From: Pseudoalteromonas sp. R3
Lineage (GTDB): Bacteria > Pseudomonadota > Gammaproteobacteria > Enterobacterales > Alteromonadaceae
Length of the DNA: 64,000 nt
Direction: 5' to 3'
NCBI RefSeq assembly: GCF_004014715.1
Contig: NZ_CP034835.1
Location: 2,108,001-2,172,000, forward strand
Below the pieces are notes generated by a model. It was not told the origin of the DNA, did no database searches, and worked only from the letters and a program-made list of their open reading frames with translations. Positions 34,769-43,627 of this stretch are shown one piece after another. Made by a program: the position numbers and the translations under genes. The first letter of the stretch is position 1; every line of letters begins with the position of its first letter.

Positions 34769-36514
34769 ATGATTCAGTCACTCTTCTCCGGTAAGTCGGA
34801 TAACACCCAAGCTATCCTGGATCAGGCTATTGATGCCGTGATCAGTATCAACACCAAAAACAACGTTACTTACATGAATGCGGCAGCTGAAAAGCTGTTT
34901 GGTTACAGCAAAACGGAAGTGATTGGGAAAAATGTTAAAATGCTTGTTCCCCGGGAATTTGCGACTAACCATGATCAATACGTTAATGCCAACCGGGACG
35001 GCGGACCCGATAAAATTGTCGGAACATCGCGTGACATCCAGATTGAAACCCGCAGTGGCGAGAAGAAGTGGTGCAGTCTGTCATTATCTAAGGTGCGCCA
35101 GTCTGATGGCATTCATTACACCGCATTTATTAAAGATATTACGGTACAAAAAGAAGCACAAGAGCGGATCGACCAGACGCTTGAGCAGTGTATTGACGCT
35201 GTTGTATCTATTGACCACAGCAACATAGTGACATTTTTTAACCCAGCGGCAGAGCGTTTGTGGGGCTATCAACGAGATGAAGTGATAGGTCGCAATGTAA
35301 AAATGCTCGTGCCAAAAGCAATTCAGGGCAACCATGACGAAATGGTTAATCGCAATCGCAGAACTGGTGAAGATAAAATTGTCGGTACGTCGAGGGATGT
35401 GGAAATTGAACGCAGTGACGGTCAGGTGTTGTGGGCCAACCTGTCTTTGTCGAAAGTTAATGTGGCAGGAAAAATAGCCTATACCGCGTTTGTTAAGGAT
35501 ATCACCGAGGAAAAAGCCCAGCGAGACCAGATTGCATTGCTTTCGTTGGTTGCGAATGAAACAGACAATTCTGTTATTATCACAGATGCAAACGGACTGA
35601 TTGAGTATGTAAATCCCGGATTTACCAAGTTATCGGGGTACGAGCAACACGAAGTATTGGGCAAAAAGCCAGGCCATGTTTTGCAGGGTAAGCATACTTC
35701 ACCGGATACCAAAAAACGGATAAAAAAGAATCTGGAGCAGCGCACCCCGTTTTATGAAGAGATCCTGAACTATACAAAAGAAGGCGACCCCTACTGGATA
35801 AGTTTGGCAATCAATCCGGTATTTGATGACAAGGGGAGTCTGATCCGCTTTGTATCGATTCAGGCAAACGTGGACAGTACTAAGCGTGTCGCATTGGAAA
35901 ATGATATCCGCCTCAGAGCCATAGGTGAGGCGAATATAGTGCTGGAGTTTGATCCTCTGGGTGAGTTGACACTGATCAATCCTATGGGTCTCAGTGCTTT
36001 GGGCGCCAGCGATAAACGTGCCGTGCAGCAAATGCTCAAAACCTTATCGAGTTACCTCAGTGACGAGCAGTGGCAGTCGATACGCAACGGTCAGTTCGTT
36101 AAAACCCAGCTTGCCCTGCCAACTGGTTTAAGTGAAGTGCAAATAGACGCAGCCATTTCTCCTGTGTTAGATGAAGATGGCAACTTAAATAAAATCTTGC
36201 TGTACGGCACAGATGTGTCCGAGCGCAATGCGGTACTGACTGAAACGCACCATGCCATGGCGCAGGTCCTGTCAAAGATCAGCACCATCATTAATACCAT
36301 CAACAGTATTTCGGACCAGACCAACCTGCTGGCACTTAATGCGGCTATTGAGTCGGCCAGAGCTGGTGACGCGGGCAGGGGCTTTGCGGTTGTGGCTGAT
36401 GAGGTAAGAAGCCTGGCGATGCGTACGACAGAATCGGCGGGAGAAATTGGCGGTTTAATCGATGAAACGCGACAGCATGTGGATCAGCTGAGTAGTTACA
36501 TTCAGGCAAAGTAA
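34769..36514 (+). CDS. Soluble PAS-domain methyl-accepting chemotaxis protein
   Basis: A 581-residue protein with no transmembrane helix. Four PAS-type modules are visible (residues about 10-125, 130-250, 255-375 and 385-490): the first two are near-duplicates sharing [12 protein letters not shown] / [12 protein letters not shown] and DKIVGTSRD. The C-terminal MCP signalling hairpin is present ([30 protein letters not shown]). The signalling part is short, about 80 residues, without a long second coiled coil, as in Aer-like soluble receptors. The PAS domains probably bind FAD or heme for redox or oxygen sensing. ATG 34769 follows AGAGG. Confidence 0.85.
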   Translation: MIQSLFSGKSDNTQAILDQAIDAVISINTKNNVTYMNAAAEKLFGYSKTEVIGKNVKMLVPREFATNHDQYVNANRDGGPDKIVGTSRDIQIETRSGEKKWCSLSLSKVRQSDGIHYTAFIKDITVQKEAQERIDQTLEQCIDAVVSIDHSNIVTFFNPAAERLWGYQRDEVIGRNVKMLVPKAIQGNHDEMVNRNRRTGEDKIVGTSRDVEIERSDGQVLWANLSLSKVNVAGKIAYTAFVKDITEEKAQRDQIALLSLVANETDNSVIITDANGLIEYVNPGFTKLSGYEQHEVLGKKPGHVLQGKHTSPDTKKRIKKNLEQRTPFYEEILNYTKEGDPYWISLAINPVFDDKGSLIRFVSIQANVDSTKRVALENDIRLRAIGEANIVLEFDPLGELTLINPMGLSALGASDKRAVQQMLKTLSSYLSDEQWQSIRNGQFVKTQLALPTGLSEVQIDAAISPVLDEDGNLNKILLYGTDVSERNAVLTETHHAMAQVLSKISTIINTINSISDQTNLLALNAAIESARAGDAGRGFAVVADEVRSLAMRTTESAGEIGGLIDETRQHVDQLSSYIQAK

Positions 36515-36794
36515 GTCTGGTGGGTAGGCTATTCGCTTCGCGAAATGACGTCAGTATCGAGCAACGCCTCCTGCGATATCGTTAAGGGCGTCAATGGGTA
36601 TCCGTAGTTGATGGTCTGTACTTGCAAGCCTATGAGCAGGCGCTTGCTTTTACGGACCAAACCAAACGGGCTGAAATTCTATGGCTATTTCGCACAATTT
36701 TTAAGTACGAATCATCCCAATGACTTCCTCAGTCGTACATAGGTTATGTACTTTGACATAATTCTTGATTTAACACTCTTTAAGTTGGTTATAC
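36515..36794. other. Intergenic region
   Basis: About 280 bp without an open frame on either strand longer than about 40 codons. It must contain the promoter of the binding-protein gene at 36795. Nothing else was recognised. Confidence 0.4.
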
Positions 36795-37517
36795 ATGCGG
36801 TATGTTAGTTTAATTGTTTTGCTTCCACTTCTACTGTGGTCGTTTGTCACTACAAGCCATGAGTCGCCTGTGCCGGGTTTAAATCAGCTCAAAATTGTAA
36901 CTGAAGATCTGCCGCCATATCAGATGTCAGGTAAGAATGGGAGAGTAGAAGGTATAGCCGCTGAAAAAGTAGCTAAATTATTGGCCGATTTGAATATAAA
37001 AGCCGACATTGAGGTTATGCCGTGGGCCAGGGCTTATAAAACAGCGGTAGATGAACCGGGGACTTTGATCTTTTCAATGGTAAGAACACCGGACAGAGAG
37101 GCCCTGTTTCACTGGGTCGGTGTTCTGATGAGCACTAAAACTTATCTTATTGCACTGCAAGAGCGGCGCGATATCAAAATGGAGAAACTGTCTGATCTGC
37201 TTAACTACAAGGTCGGGGTAAAGCGTGACGATGTGGTATTCCAATATCTATCGGGAAAGAACTTGCTCGACACCACAGTCGTATTGCCAGAGACATTAGT
37301 CACATTAAAAATGTTGCTGAGAGGTCGAGCTGACATAATAGCCGCATCCCCGATACATCTGGACTATATGTGCGGAAAAATTGGCTGTAAACGAAGCGAT
37401 TTTAAATTTTTATTTGAACTGGATGAACTAAGCAGCGACTTTTATCTTGCCGCTAACAGACAAACGCCATCTGAGGTGATCTCACTTCTAAAACAACAGC
37501 TCACGGAGCCAGACTAA
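36795..37517 (+). CDS. Periplasmic substrate-binding protein (SBP_bac_3)
   Basis: A 240-residue exported protein with a signal peptide (residues 1-22) and the two-lobe solute-binding pattern: KIVTEDLPPYQMSGKNG, then AEKVAKLLADLNIKADIEVM and, in the second lobe, KVGVKRDDVVFQYLSGK. No permease or ATPase genes flank it, so it may act as a sensor or moonlighting binding protein. It is the second such orphan in the window (the first is at 1-139). Confidence 0.8.
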   Translation: MRYVSLIVLLPLLLWSFVTTSHESPVPGLNQLKIVTEDLPPYQMSGKNGRVEGIAAEKVAKLLADLNIKADIEVMPWARAYKTAVDEPGTLIFSMVRTPDREALFHWVGVLMSTKTYLIALQERRDIKMEKLSDLLNYKVGVKRDDVVFQYLSGKNLLDTTVVLPETLVTLKMLLRGRADIIAASPIHLDYMCGKIGCKRSDFKFLFELDELSSDFYLAANRQTPSEVISLLKQQLTEPD

Positions 37518-37674
37518 GCATTGAGAAGTTACAACGCAGAGCATGCGCTTAATTGGGGCCCAAACTCCATTTCATGAAATAATCCAAGTATTTAAAATCA
37601 TAGTGTTTTTGAAAATTTCACAGTTGAATATGATATAAATGTTGTTGATTAAAATAATATGTAAGGAAAACACA

Positions 37675-39702
37675 GTGAAACAAAACACGATAAGGAGTTT
37701 TGCAGTGCGGCACTTGTTCGCTGCAACAACTGTTCTATCTGCCGCTTATTTGCCCGCAGCACTTGCACAAACCATAGTTAATAACATCTATTCAGAAAAA
37801 GGGCTGGCTGGCACTATGAGCCAGACACAGTTAGATACGCATACGTACACGTCAAAGGCACGGTTTGGCTGGAATAATCGCCGTATTATTATCGATGAAA
37901 CACTCAAACTTGACAATAAAGGCAGGATATTGGACTTTGAAGCTCTGGGACAGTCTGCTTTCGGTGCTGACATCAGTGAGTCCTATACGTGGGAAAATGG
38001 CCATGCAAAGTGGCAAAATGATGATGAACGAAGTAGTGCCAACACAAACCAACCCACATTTTATGTGCCCAAAAATAGCACGTTGGCAATCGATAATGCC
38101 TTGATCCGTTACCTGATCAAAAACGATCTTGAGCAGATCGAAGTGCTACCCCACGGCAAAGTCACATTCACCAAATTGGATGCGGTAAAGCTGGGTGATG
38201 AGCAAGTCTACTTGTATGCCAAATCCGGATTGACCATGACGCCAGACTTTGCCTGGTACGATAAAGAAGGTAATTACTTTGCTCAGAGCTGGGGCGGTAT
38301 GTATGTTATCCGTGACGGTTTTAGTAAAGAACAGTTTGACCAGCTAAAGGTCCGTCAGCTAAAAGCAGAACAAACATATCTGGAGAACTTGGCTGAGCAG
38401 CTTACTGAATACCACTCAGCGTTGCTGTTAGATCAGGTGAACGTATTTGACGTAGAAAAAGGGACCACGCTCACAGGTCAACAGGTACTGATTGAGCAAG
38501 GCAAAATTGTTCAGGTTGCGCCGAAAATTAAGCTTAGTAAAAAGGTGGCAACAGTCAATGGGCAGGGCAAAACCTTGATCCCCGGCCTGTGGGATATGCA
38601 TGGCCATTTAAGTAAAGATACCGGGATCCTGAACATTGCTACCGGTGTAACCAGTGTACGGGACATGGGCAATGAACATCAGAATCTGATGGAGATCCAG
38701 TCTTTGTTTGATACAGGAAAAGTACTGGGTACTCGTGTATATCGCGCGGGATTTATGGACAAATACAGTGAGAACTCTGCCGGTTTAAGCGTTAAAACGC
38801 TGAAAGAAGCGCTCGAGATGGTGGATTTTTTTGCCGATAATGGATACGTCCAGATCAAGCTCTATTCGTCTATCGATCCTAAATGGGTTGAGCCGATAGC
38901 ACAACGGGCGCATAGCCGAGGGCTTCGTCTTAGTGGTCATATTCCGGCTTTTATGACCGCAGAGCAGGCCGTGCATGCCGGGTATAATGAGATCCAGCAT
39001 ATCAACATGCTATTTCTGAACTTTCTGGCGGGTGAAAAAGTTGACACACGTACCAAGCAACGTTTTTCCTTGATCGGCGAAAAAGCAGCCGAAATGCCGA
39101 TGACCGGTGAGGAAATGGATACCTTTATTAAGCTACTGGCAGATAAAAACGTGGTCATTGACCCTACCGTGTCTACCTTCAGAAGCCTGTTAATGAGTAA
39201 AAACAAACAGATTGACCAAGAGTTTGCCGAGATTGCATCGCATTTGCCACCGAATTTTGTGCGCAACCTGAAAGGGGCTCAGATGCAGGTTGAGGATGAA
39301 CACCAAAATGCCTATCAGAACTCAGGAGACGCTATGCTGAAAATGGTTAAAATTCTCTATGACGCAGGCGTACCTATGGTTGCAGGCACAGACAGTGTCC
39401 CCGGGTTTACCTTACTTCGAGAGCTTGAGTTGTACACTATGGCCGGTATCCCTGCTACTGAGGTCCTGAAAATGGCCACAATCGATAGCGCCAGATTGAT
39501 GGGGGTCGCACATCAGACAGGCTCTATAAGTGAAGGTAAAGTGGCTGATCTGCTCCTGGTCGACGGTGATCCGAGTCAGGATATCAAGGCCCTGAGAAAA
39601 CTCTCTCTGGTGATTAAAGGTACTCAAGTTTTTAAGCCGGAAGCGATCTTCGAGCAAATTGGTATTGCACCTTTTACCAAAGCAAGCCGCATCATACTGT
39701 AA
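37675..39702 (+). CDS. Exported amidohydrolase-family protein
   Basis: A 675-residue protein: signal peptide ending AALAQ, an N-terminal beta-rich domain of about 230 residues, then an amidohydrolase domain with the metal-binding WDMHGHL, a GLRLSGHIP motif and TDSVPG near the C-terminus, closing with ISEGKVADLLLVDGDP. It resembles secreted imidazolonepropionase/dipeptidase-like enzymes; the substrate is unknown. The GTG at 37675 is preceded by AAGGAAAACACA; the upstream in-frame start is less likely. Confidence 0.75.
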   Translation: MKQNTIRSFAVRHLFAATTVLSAAYLPAALAQTIVNNIYSEKGLAGTMSQTQLDTHTYTSKARFGWNNRRIIIDETLKLDNKGRILDFEALGQSAFGADISESYTWENGHAKWQNDDERSSANTNQPTFYVPKNSTLAIDNALIRYLIKNDLEQIEVLPHGKVTFTKLDAVKLGDEQVYLYAKSGLTMTPDFAWYDKEGNYFAQSWGGMYVIRDGFSKEQFDQLKVRQLKAEQTYLENLAEQLTEYHSALLLDQVNVFDVEKGTTLTGQQVLIEQGKIVQVAPKIKLSKKVATVNGQGKTLIPGLWDMHGHLSKDTGILNIATGVTSVRDMGNEHQNLMEIQSLFDTGKVLGTRVYRAGFMDKYSENSAGLSVKTLKEALEMVDFFADNGYVQIKLYSSIDPKWVEPIAQRAHSRGLRLSGHIPAFMTAEQAVHAGYNEIQHINMLFLNFLAGEKVDTRTKQRFSLIGEKAAEMPMTGEEMDTFIKLLADKNVVIDPTVSTFRSLLMSKNKQIDQEFAEIASHLPPNFVRNLKGAQMQVEDEHQNAYQNSGDAMLKMVKILYDAGVPMVAGTDSVPGFTLLRELELYTMAGIPATEVLKMATIDSARLMGVAHQTGSISEGKVADLLLVDGDPSQDIKALRKLSLVIKGTQVFKPEAIFEQIGIAPFTKASRIIL

Positions 39703-39712
39703 TAAGTTAGTT

Positions 39713-39737
39713 GCAAGCTGGTACCTCATCAGCTTGC
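39713..39737 (+). terminator. Hairpin after the amidohydrolase gene
   Basis: GCAAGCTG (39713-39720) pairs with CAGCTTGC (39730-39737), 10 bp after the stop codon. There is no T run, so it is a weak terminator candidate. Confidence 0.4.
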
Positions 39738-39777
39738 GCCCAAAAACAACAATGCACCACAGGGAGCATTTGCCACA

Positions 39778-40013
39778 GTGAAAAAACTAAGACAGCAGTA
39801 TCTGTAGATGACTTGGTGCGAGAGTATCCGATCTTCGGCACAGTCACAGGGTGGTATTTCAGATGTCGGGAGGTGGGTCCTGGGCAATATCTTGCGCAGG
39901 GGCAAGATCAATGGGGACGAAGTGTTAGTGCGTATAGTACAGATCACGACACGGCACTTGCTGAGTGTACTCAGTTTGCTCGCGAAATTCAGTGCCGTGA
40001 GCGCTCTTCTTGA
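39778..40013 (+). pseudogene. Possible small protein with N-terminal frameshift
   Basis: The frame ending at 40013 contains VREYPIFGTVTGWYFRCREV, GPGQYLAQGQDQWGR and TDHDTALAECTQFAREIQCR, which looks like a real protein with four Cys. It has no good start. A GTG at 39778 in the neighbouring frame would connect if the A run at 39781-39786 were one base longer, giving MKKTKTAVSVDDLVREYPIF and 78 residues. Confidence is low; an overlapping ORF at 39808-40116 is the alternative reading. Confidence 0.35.
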
Positions 40014-40127
40014 TTATGACAGTTGCGTGAAATATTTGTGCACCAGCCTTTGTTGGTTGCTTTTTGAGCAAAATGGCAACAAACTGTTTGTTACCAATAT
40101 TGGTGCAATCATGTAAAGGTGAAAATA

Positions 40128-40295
40128 ATGACATTGATACTCAAAAAGAAGAAGGTAAAAAACCTGTCTGGGCAGGTGGTCCTCGGTAATAGCAAAACAC
40201 GTCAGATTGGCGGGGCGATTTCCGCGATGGGATGTGGTCCAATCTCAGATCCAAACTATTCCTGCCCTGTGTCTGTTAATGGTTACACTTGCTAA
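40128..40295 (+). CDS. Orphan ribosomal peptide precursor (class I lanthipeptide-like)
   Basis: A 55-residue peptide. The leader begins with a basic cluster LILKKKKVKNLS and ends in TRQIGG; the C-terminal core contains three Cys and several Ser/Thr (C36, C46, C55; SAMGCGPIS, NYSCPVSVNGYTC). KKK..K-LS leaders with a T..(V/I)GG junction are typical of lanthipeptide precursors annotated in Pseudoalteromonas and Shewanella. RBS AAAGGTG precedes ATG by 7 bases. No LanB, LanC or transporter is within the window, so modification would be in trans. A strong hairpin follows the stop. Confidence 0.6.
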   Translation: MTLILKKKKVKNLSGQVVLGNSKTRQIGGAISAMGCGPISDPNYSCPVSVNGYTC

Positions 40296-40299
40296 CTAG

Positions 40300-40353
40300 G
40301 GGTTATTACTAAGGGGTGGGCCTAAGTGGTATGGCCTGGCCCTTTAATAACCC
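40300..40353 (+). terminator. Long hairpin after the peptide precursor
   Basis: GGGTTATTA (40300-40308) pairs with TAATAACCC (40345-40353); inside, AAGGG pairs with CCCTT and GGCC with GGCC. It lies 5 bp after the precursor stop codon and probably terminates or stabilises its message. Confidence 0.6.
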
Positions 40354-40423
40354 TTGTTTAAAGACGTATATAATTCTACAAAAGACATAAGAGGCTCAAC
40401 AGTATAGTACAGGAGCAAGCATA

Positions 40424-40852
40424 ATGGACTATAAACATACCCAAATTGGCACCGCCATATTGGCCGTTATGGGCACATCTGCACTGGTTCTTGCCTATAG
40501 CGCTGTCGTTAAACCCGAAGACAACGCTAGTTTTGCTTTTGTTGTCGTTGGCATCATCGCCATTTTATTTAGTTCGCTTACGATTAAAGTAGGAGGGGGG
40601 CAGATCCGTTGGTTTTTCGGCCCGGGTTTTTGGCGTAAATCACTCGATTGCACACGAATAGACTCGGCAAAAATCATCAAAACAAAATGGTACAATGGCC
40701 TGGGTATTCGCCTGCTATCCACCGGCTGGCTATATAATGTCTCCGGTGTGGACGCCGTAGAACTCAAACTAAAAGATGGGGCCACTGTCAGCTTAGGTAC
40801 CAACGAACCCGAAAAACTGCTCGAAGCGATTAAAAAAGCGCTTGAGAGTTGA
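40424..40852 (+). CDS. Two-helix membrane protein with PH-like cytoplasmic domain
   Basis: A 142-residue protein: two transmembrane helices (residues 8-28 and 37-55) followed by a soluble part with a WFFGPGFWRKSL ... VELKLKDGATVSLGTNEPEKL pattern seen in bacterial PH-domain-like membrane proteins. RBS AGGAGC. The function is unknown. Confidence 0.6.
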   Translation: MDYKHTQIGTAILAVMGTSALVLAYSAVVKPEDNASFAFVVVGIIAILFSSLTIKVGGGQIRWFFGPGFWRKSLDCTRIDSAKIIKTKWYNGLGIRLLSTGWLYNVSGVDAVELKLKDGATVSLGTNEPEKLLEAIKKALES

Positions 40853-40949
40853 TGGCATGTTGAGGATAGGCCAAGCCTGGTATTATTTAATGATTAAACC
40901 TTGTTGTGATTATAATTGACGCAGGCGTCGTATTTTCAAGGAAGTGACA

Positions 40950-41303
40950 GTGTATATAGGTGAAGTGGCAAAGAAAACCGGTTTGTCCGTCAAAGCAATC
41001 CGATTTTATGAAGAGAAAGATCTTATCATAGCACCGAAGAGAAAAGGGGTGTATCGGATTTATACCCCAGAACATATTGAGGTGTTGAAACTGATCTCAG
41101 AAGCTAAGGACCTGGGGGTAACCTTATCAGAGCTGAAGGGGGTTATTAAATATCACAATGGCAGCGCAAATTGGACAGAGATTAACGCTTTTCTGGTGGT
41201 GATAAGGCAAAGACTTGAGAACGAGTTGCAGGCCATTTCTGAAAAAATAGCCAAGTTAGATATCTGCATAGGCTCAATCAGTTCTTGTCAAAAAACAGCT
41301 TGA
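40950..41303 (+). CDS. MerR-family transcriptional regulator
   Basis: A 117-residue regulator: winged helix YIGEVAKKTGLSVKAIRFYEEKDLI and a dimerisation helix with a C-terminal Cys pair (DICIGSISSC) that may bind a metal or sense oxidation. The GTG at 40950 lies 5 bases after AAGGAAG and is preferred over GTG 40944. The next gene, a flavodoxin-fold reductase, follows in the same direction and may be its target. Confidence 0.8.
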   Translation: MYIGEVAKKTGLSVKAIRFYEEKDLIIAPKRKGVYRIYTPEHIEVLKLISEAKDLGVTLSELKGVIKYHNGSANWTEINAFLVVIRQRLENELQAISEKIAKLDICIGSISSCQKTA

Positions 41304-41363
41304 CTCTTCCCTTAACGGGAGACTCTAAGATGTTCATTGTTTACCTAAATTGAAGAGGAAATA

Positions 41364-41935
41364 ATGAAAAAATCTTACTGTTAAATGGCAACCCAAAACA
41401 AAGTAGTTTTACTCATCGTCTGAGTTCTGAATATCAACACCAAGCTGAAAAGTCAGCAATGGTTCGTCGCTTTAATTTATCAGAGATGAATTTTGATCCA
41501 AACTTGGCGTCGGGCTACGATGAAGTTCAGGAGCTGGAAGCTTGCCTGAGTGATTTTGTTGAAGCCCTTATTTGGGCCGAACATATCGTAATTGTTACAC
41601 CTGTCTGGTGGGGCGGGTTGCCCGCAAAACTCAAAGGGTTATTCGATAGGGCACTCTTACCCGGAATGGCGTTTTCTTTTAAAGATGACAGTGCCAGCGT
41701 TGTGCAACTGCTAACTGGTAAAACGGCAAGAGTCATATTAACTATGGATGCGCCACAAGAGTTTGCTGAACAACAATCCGGGCCGGTCCTGGAGCAGCTG
41801 AGTTTTTATACACTCGAATTTTGCGGCATTAATAAAGCTGGGGTTACTTTATTTGGCTCCGTTATTCTATCGGATGAGAGTCAGCGGAATATGTGGCTTA
41901 AAGAGGTACGTTCTTTGGGGGCGAGTATAAGTTAA
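41364..41935 (+). pseudogene. Flavodoxin-fold NAD(P)H oxidoreductase, frameshifted at the start
   Basis: The long frame (41459-41935) carries a flavodoxin-like fold of the NAD(P)H dehydrogenase (quinone) type: ALIWAEHIVIVTPVWWGGLP, KLKGLFDRALLPGMAF. The missing N-terminus is present in the next frame: ATG 41364 followed by six A. With seven A it would read MKKILLLNGNPKQSSFTHRL, the expected FMN-binding start, and continue without a break. RBS GAAGAGGA. Probably an intact gene spoilt by a one-base error. Confidence 0.8.
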
Positions 41936-41957
41936 CGATTAGCTGTCTGTCGCAGCA

Positions 41958-41984
41958 ATGCCAGTCAGTTAAACTGATTGGCAT
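41958..41984 (+). terminator. Hairpin after the flavodoxin-fold gene
   Basis: ATGCCAGTCAGTT pairs with AACTGATTGGCAT (one G-T pair), followed by ATTTATCC. Probable terminator for the plus strand and possibly for the convergent gene. Confidence 0.55.
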
Positions 41985-42005
41985 ATTTATCCACTAAACT
42001 TGATT

Positions 42006-42476
42006 TCAGTTCTTTAATTTTTCAACTGAAACGCCAACAGTTATAAACAGAAGTAAGATCCCGATATATGAAGTGATCAGGTAGAGAGGAGGTAAAGAAA
42101 AGCTTCCTAATCGAACACTTGAAAGTGACACGGCAAACAGCCCACTCATTAAAGAACAAATAGTGACATGTGTATAGGATAATCTAAGCGCGAATTTGCC
42201 AAAGATAGCAAAAATTGCTGCACAGCCAGATAGCACACAAGTAATGATTGCTTCTGTTCGCTGTATGAATGCCATACTTGTTATGTCAGGTGCAAACGGA
42301 TAGATTGGTTTTTCCGGCGCGAGAAATGTGCCAGTTAACAGTCCCAGAAGAGAAAGCGCTTGAAGTAAAAACAGCTTTTTCAATATGTTTTCTCGTGACA
42401 AAGAGCGCTTCACTATGGCATATCCACCTTGGTTGATTAGGCCATACAGGCTAGCATTTTGATCAATACTGCTCAA
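42006..42476 (-). CDS. Four-helix membrane protein of unknown function
   Basis: A 156-residue protein with four transmembrane helices (about residues 33-52, 75-98, 105-120 and 130-148) and a short charged N-terminus. No family was recognised. It lies downstream of, and in the same direction as, the secreted fascin-like gene, separated by a hairpin. Confidence 0.55.
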   Translation of the reverse strand: MSSIDQNASLYGLINQGGYAIVKRSLSRENILKKLFLLQALSLLGLLTGTFLAPEKPIYPFAPDITSMAFIQRTEAIITCVLSGCAAIFAIFGKFALRLSYTHVTICSLMSGLFAVSLSSVRLGSFSLPPLYLITSYIGILLLFITVGVSVEKLKN

Positions 42477-42502
42477 GTGTACCGAATATCATGATAATCG
42501 TA

Positions 42503-42526
42503 GCATGGCTGTTTATACAGCCATGC
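42503..42526. terminator. Perfect hairpin downstream of the fascin-like gene
   Basis: GCATGGCTG-TTTATA-CAGCCATGC, 9 bp stem. It lies just after the stop codon of the minus-strand gene at 42542; no T run follows. The core ATGGCTGT/ACAGCCAT recurs at 43371-43394. Confidence 0.55.
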
Positions 42527-42541
42527 GGATTTGTGGTTTGT

Positions 42542-43351
42542 CTAAAAGTGAATTTTAAACATTTCCCAGGAACAGGGGTATGTGGCATTACAGCCAATCA
42601 CGGTTGGGTAGACATTTGCGCCAGAACCGCCGTTACCAGCCGCTTGTACGTAATATCCGTTAACAGACTTGAGGGCTACTTTGTCTCCGCTTTGTATCAA
42701 AGCGCCAGGGTTGTTTGGTAGTTCGATGGTAAACGTTTCCCAAATGGATGCTGCGGTTCTGTTGGCGTTGAGTTCAGCACCACCACCTTGTTCTGCAACA
42801 AAGTAGTAGCCTGAAGTAGTCTGAATATGGACCTGATCGCCACTATTTAAGTCGCCACCGTTGATATCGATCAGATTAAACTGCTCCCAAGGCCCAATAG
42901 CCAGACGGTTTGCATTCACAGTGCTACCACCATTACCTTCTGCGACGAAATAGTATTGTCCACCTGTTTCAAAGGATACGTTCGAATAGCTTGTCGGGCC
43001 GCAGGGCAGAGTAGTGAAGGTGAGATCTTCACCCTGAATGGTTGTACGGGGGGGTTTGGGGTCACCTCGAAACCGAAAGTGATACTGTGTGCCGCAATCC
43101 AGGTTGGAAATTTGTGCACTCACAGGGCCATTAACACCGGGGGGAATAGCCAGTGCACCACTTCCGTAGCTGGTCGTTTGCCCATAGTCAAAAACCTCAC
43201 CACTGAGACCGATTGTGGAAGAGGAATATCCGTTCAATTGAGCTGAAGTTTGTGTGATATTACTGGCTGGTTGGGTTAGATACTGGGTTCCTGCATGTGC
43301 CAAAAAAGTGCTACTAAATAACGCACACAACATAAATTTTGAGATAGTCAT
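42542..43351 (-). CDS. Secreted protein with fibronectin-III-like and fascin-like domains
   Basis: A 269-residue exported protein. The signal peptide ends near residue 20 (FLAHA). Residues about 25-115 form a beta-sandwich resembling fibronectin type III (ITQTSAQLNGYSSSTI ... LDCGTQYHFRFRGD). Residues about 120-269 contain three similar units with Y-Y-F-V-A-E-x-G-G-x-x-x-N-A-N-R and a following W-E-x-F, typical of fascin-like beta-trefoil modules. These domains bind carbohydrate or protein, so an adhesive or toxin-accessory role outside the cell is plausible. No partner is adjacent. Confidence 0.7.
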   Translation of the reverse strand: MTISKFMLCALFSSTFLAHAGTQYLTQPASNITQTSAQLNGYSSSTIGLSGEVFDYGQTTSYGSGALAIPPGVNGPVSAQISNLDCGTQYHFRFRGDPKPPRTTIQGEDLTFTTLPCGPTSYSNVSFETGGQYYFVAEGNGGSTVNANRLAIGPWEQFNLIDINGGDLNSGDQVHIQTTSGYYFVAEQGGGAELNANRTAASIWETFTIELPNNPGALIQSGDKVALKSVNGYYVQAAGNGGSGANVYPTVIGCNATYPCSWEMFKIHF

Positions 43352-43370
43352 AGCCTGGCTCCTTGTGTGG

Positions 43371-43394
43371 ATGGCTGTCAGGGATAACAGCCAT
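43371..43394. repeat. Inverted repeat upstream of the fascin-like gene
   Basis: ATGGCTGT-cagggata-ACAGCCAT lies 20 bp upstream of the start codon, with the same arms as the hairpin just downstream of the gene (42503-42526). Either a regulatory palindrome or a mark of acquisition. Confidence 0.45.
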
Positions 43395-43627
43395 GAAAGT
43401 TTAGGCGCCGACGCTACAAATACTATTACATTGCCTTACACGGCTAAACATGTATAAAACCTGAATTCAGGTCGATGATGCGTATTAGCTTTGTAAGTAA
43501 AAAGGTGTGTTTGTAGTGCCTGGTAATTGATTGTAAGTAACTGTAATTTAGACTTTTTAACCTTTTTAAAAATGTTAATGTGCACATGTTTTCGGATGAC
43601 AACTCATTACTAAAAAGGAATACCAGT

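Noticed and set aside
39808..40116. 102-residue ORF starting ATG in the overlapping frame
   Set aside because: Residue composition is unlike a protein domain; the alternative frame with GWYFRCREV looks better, though still uncertain.
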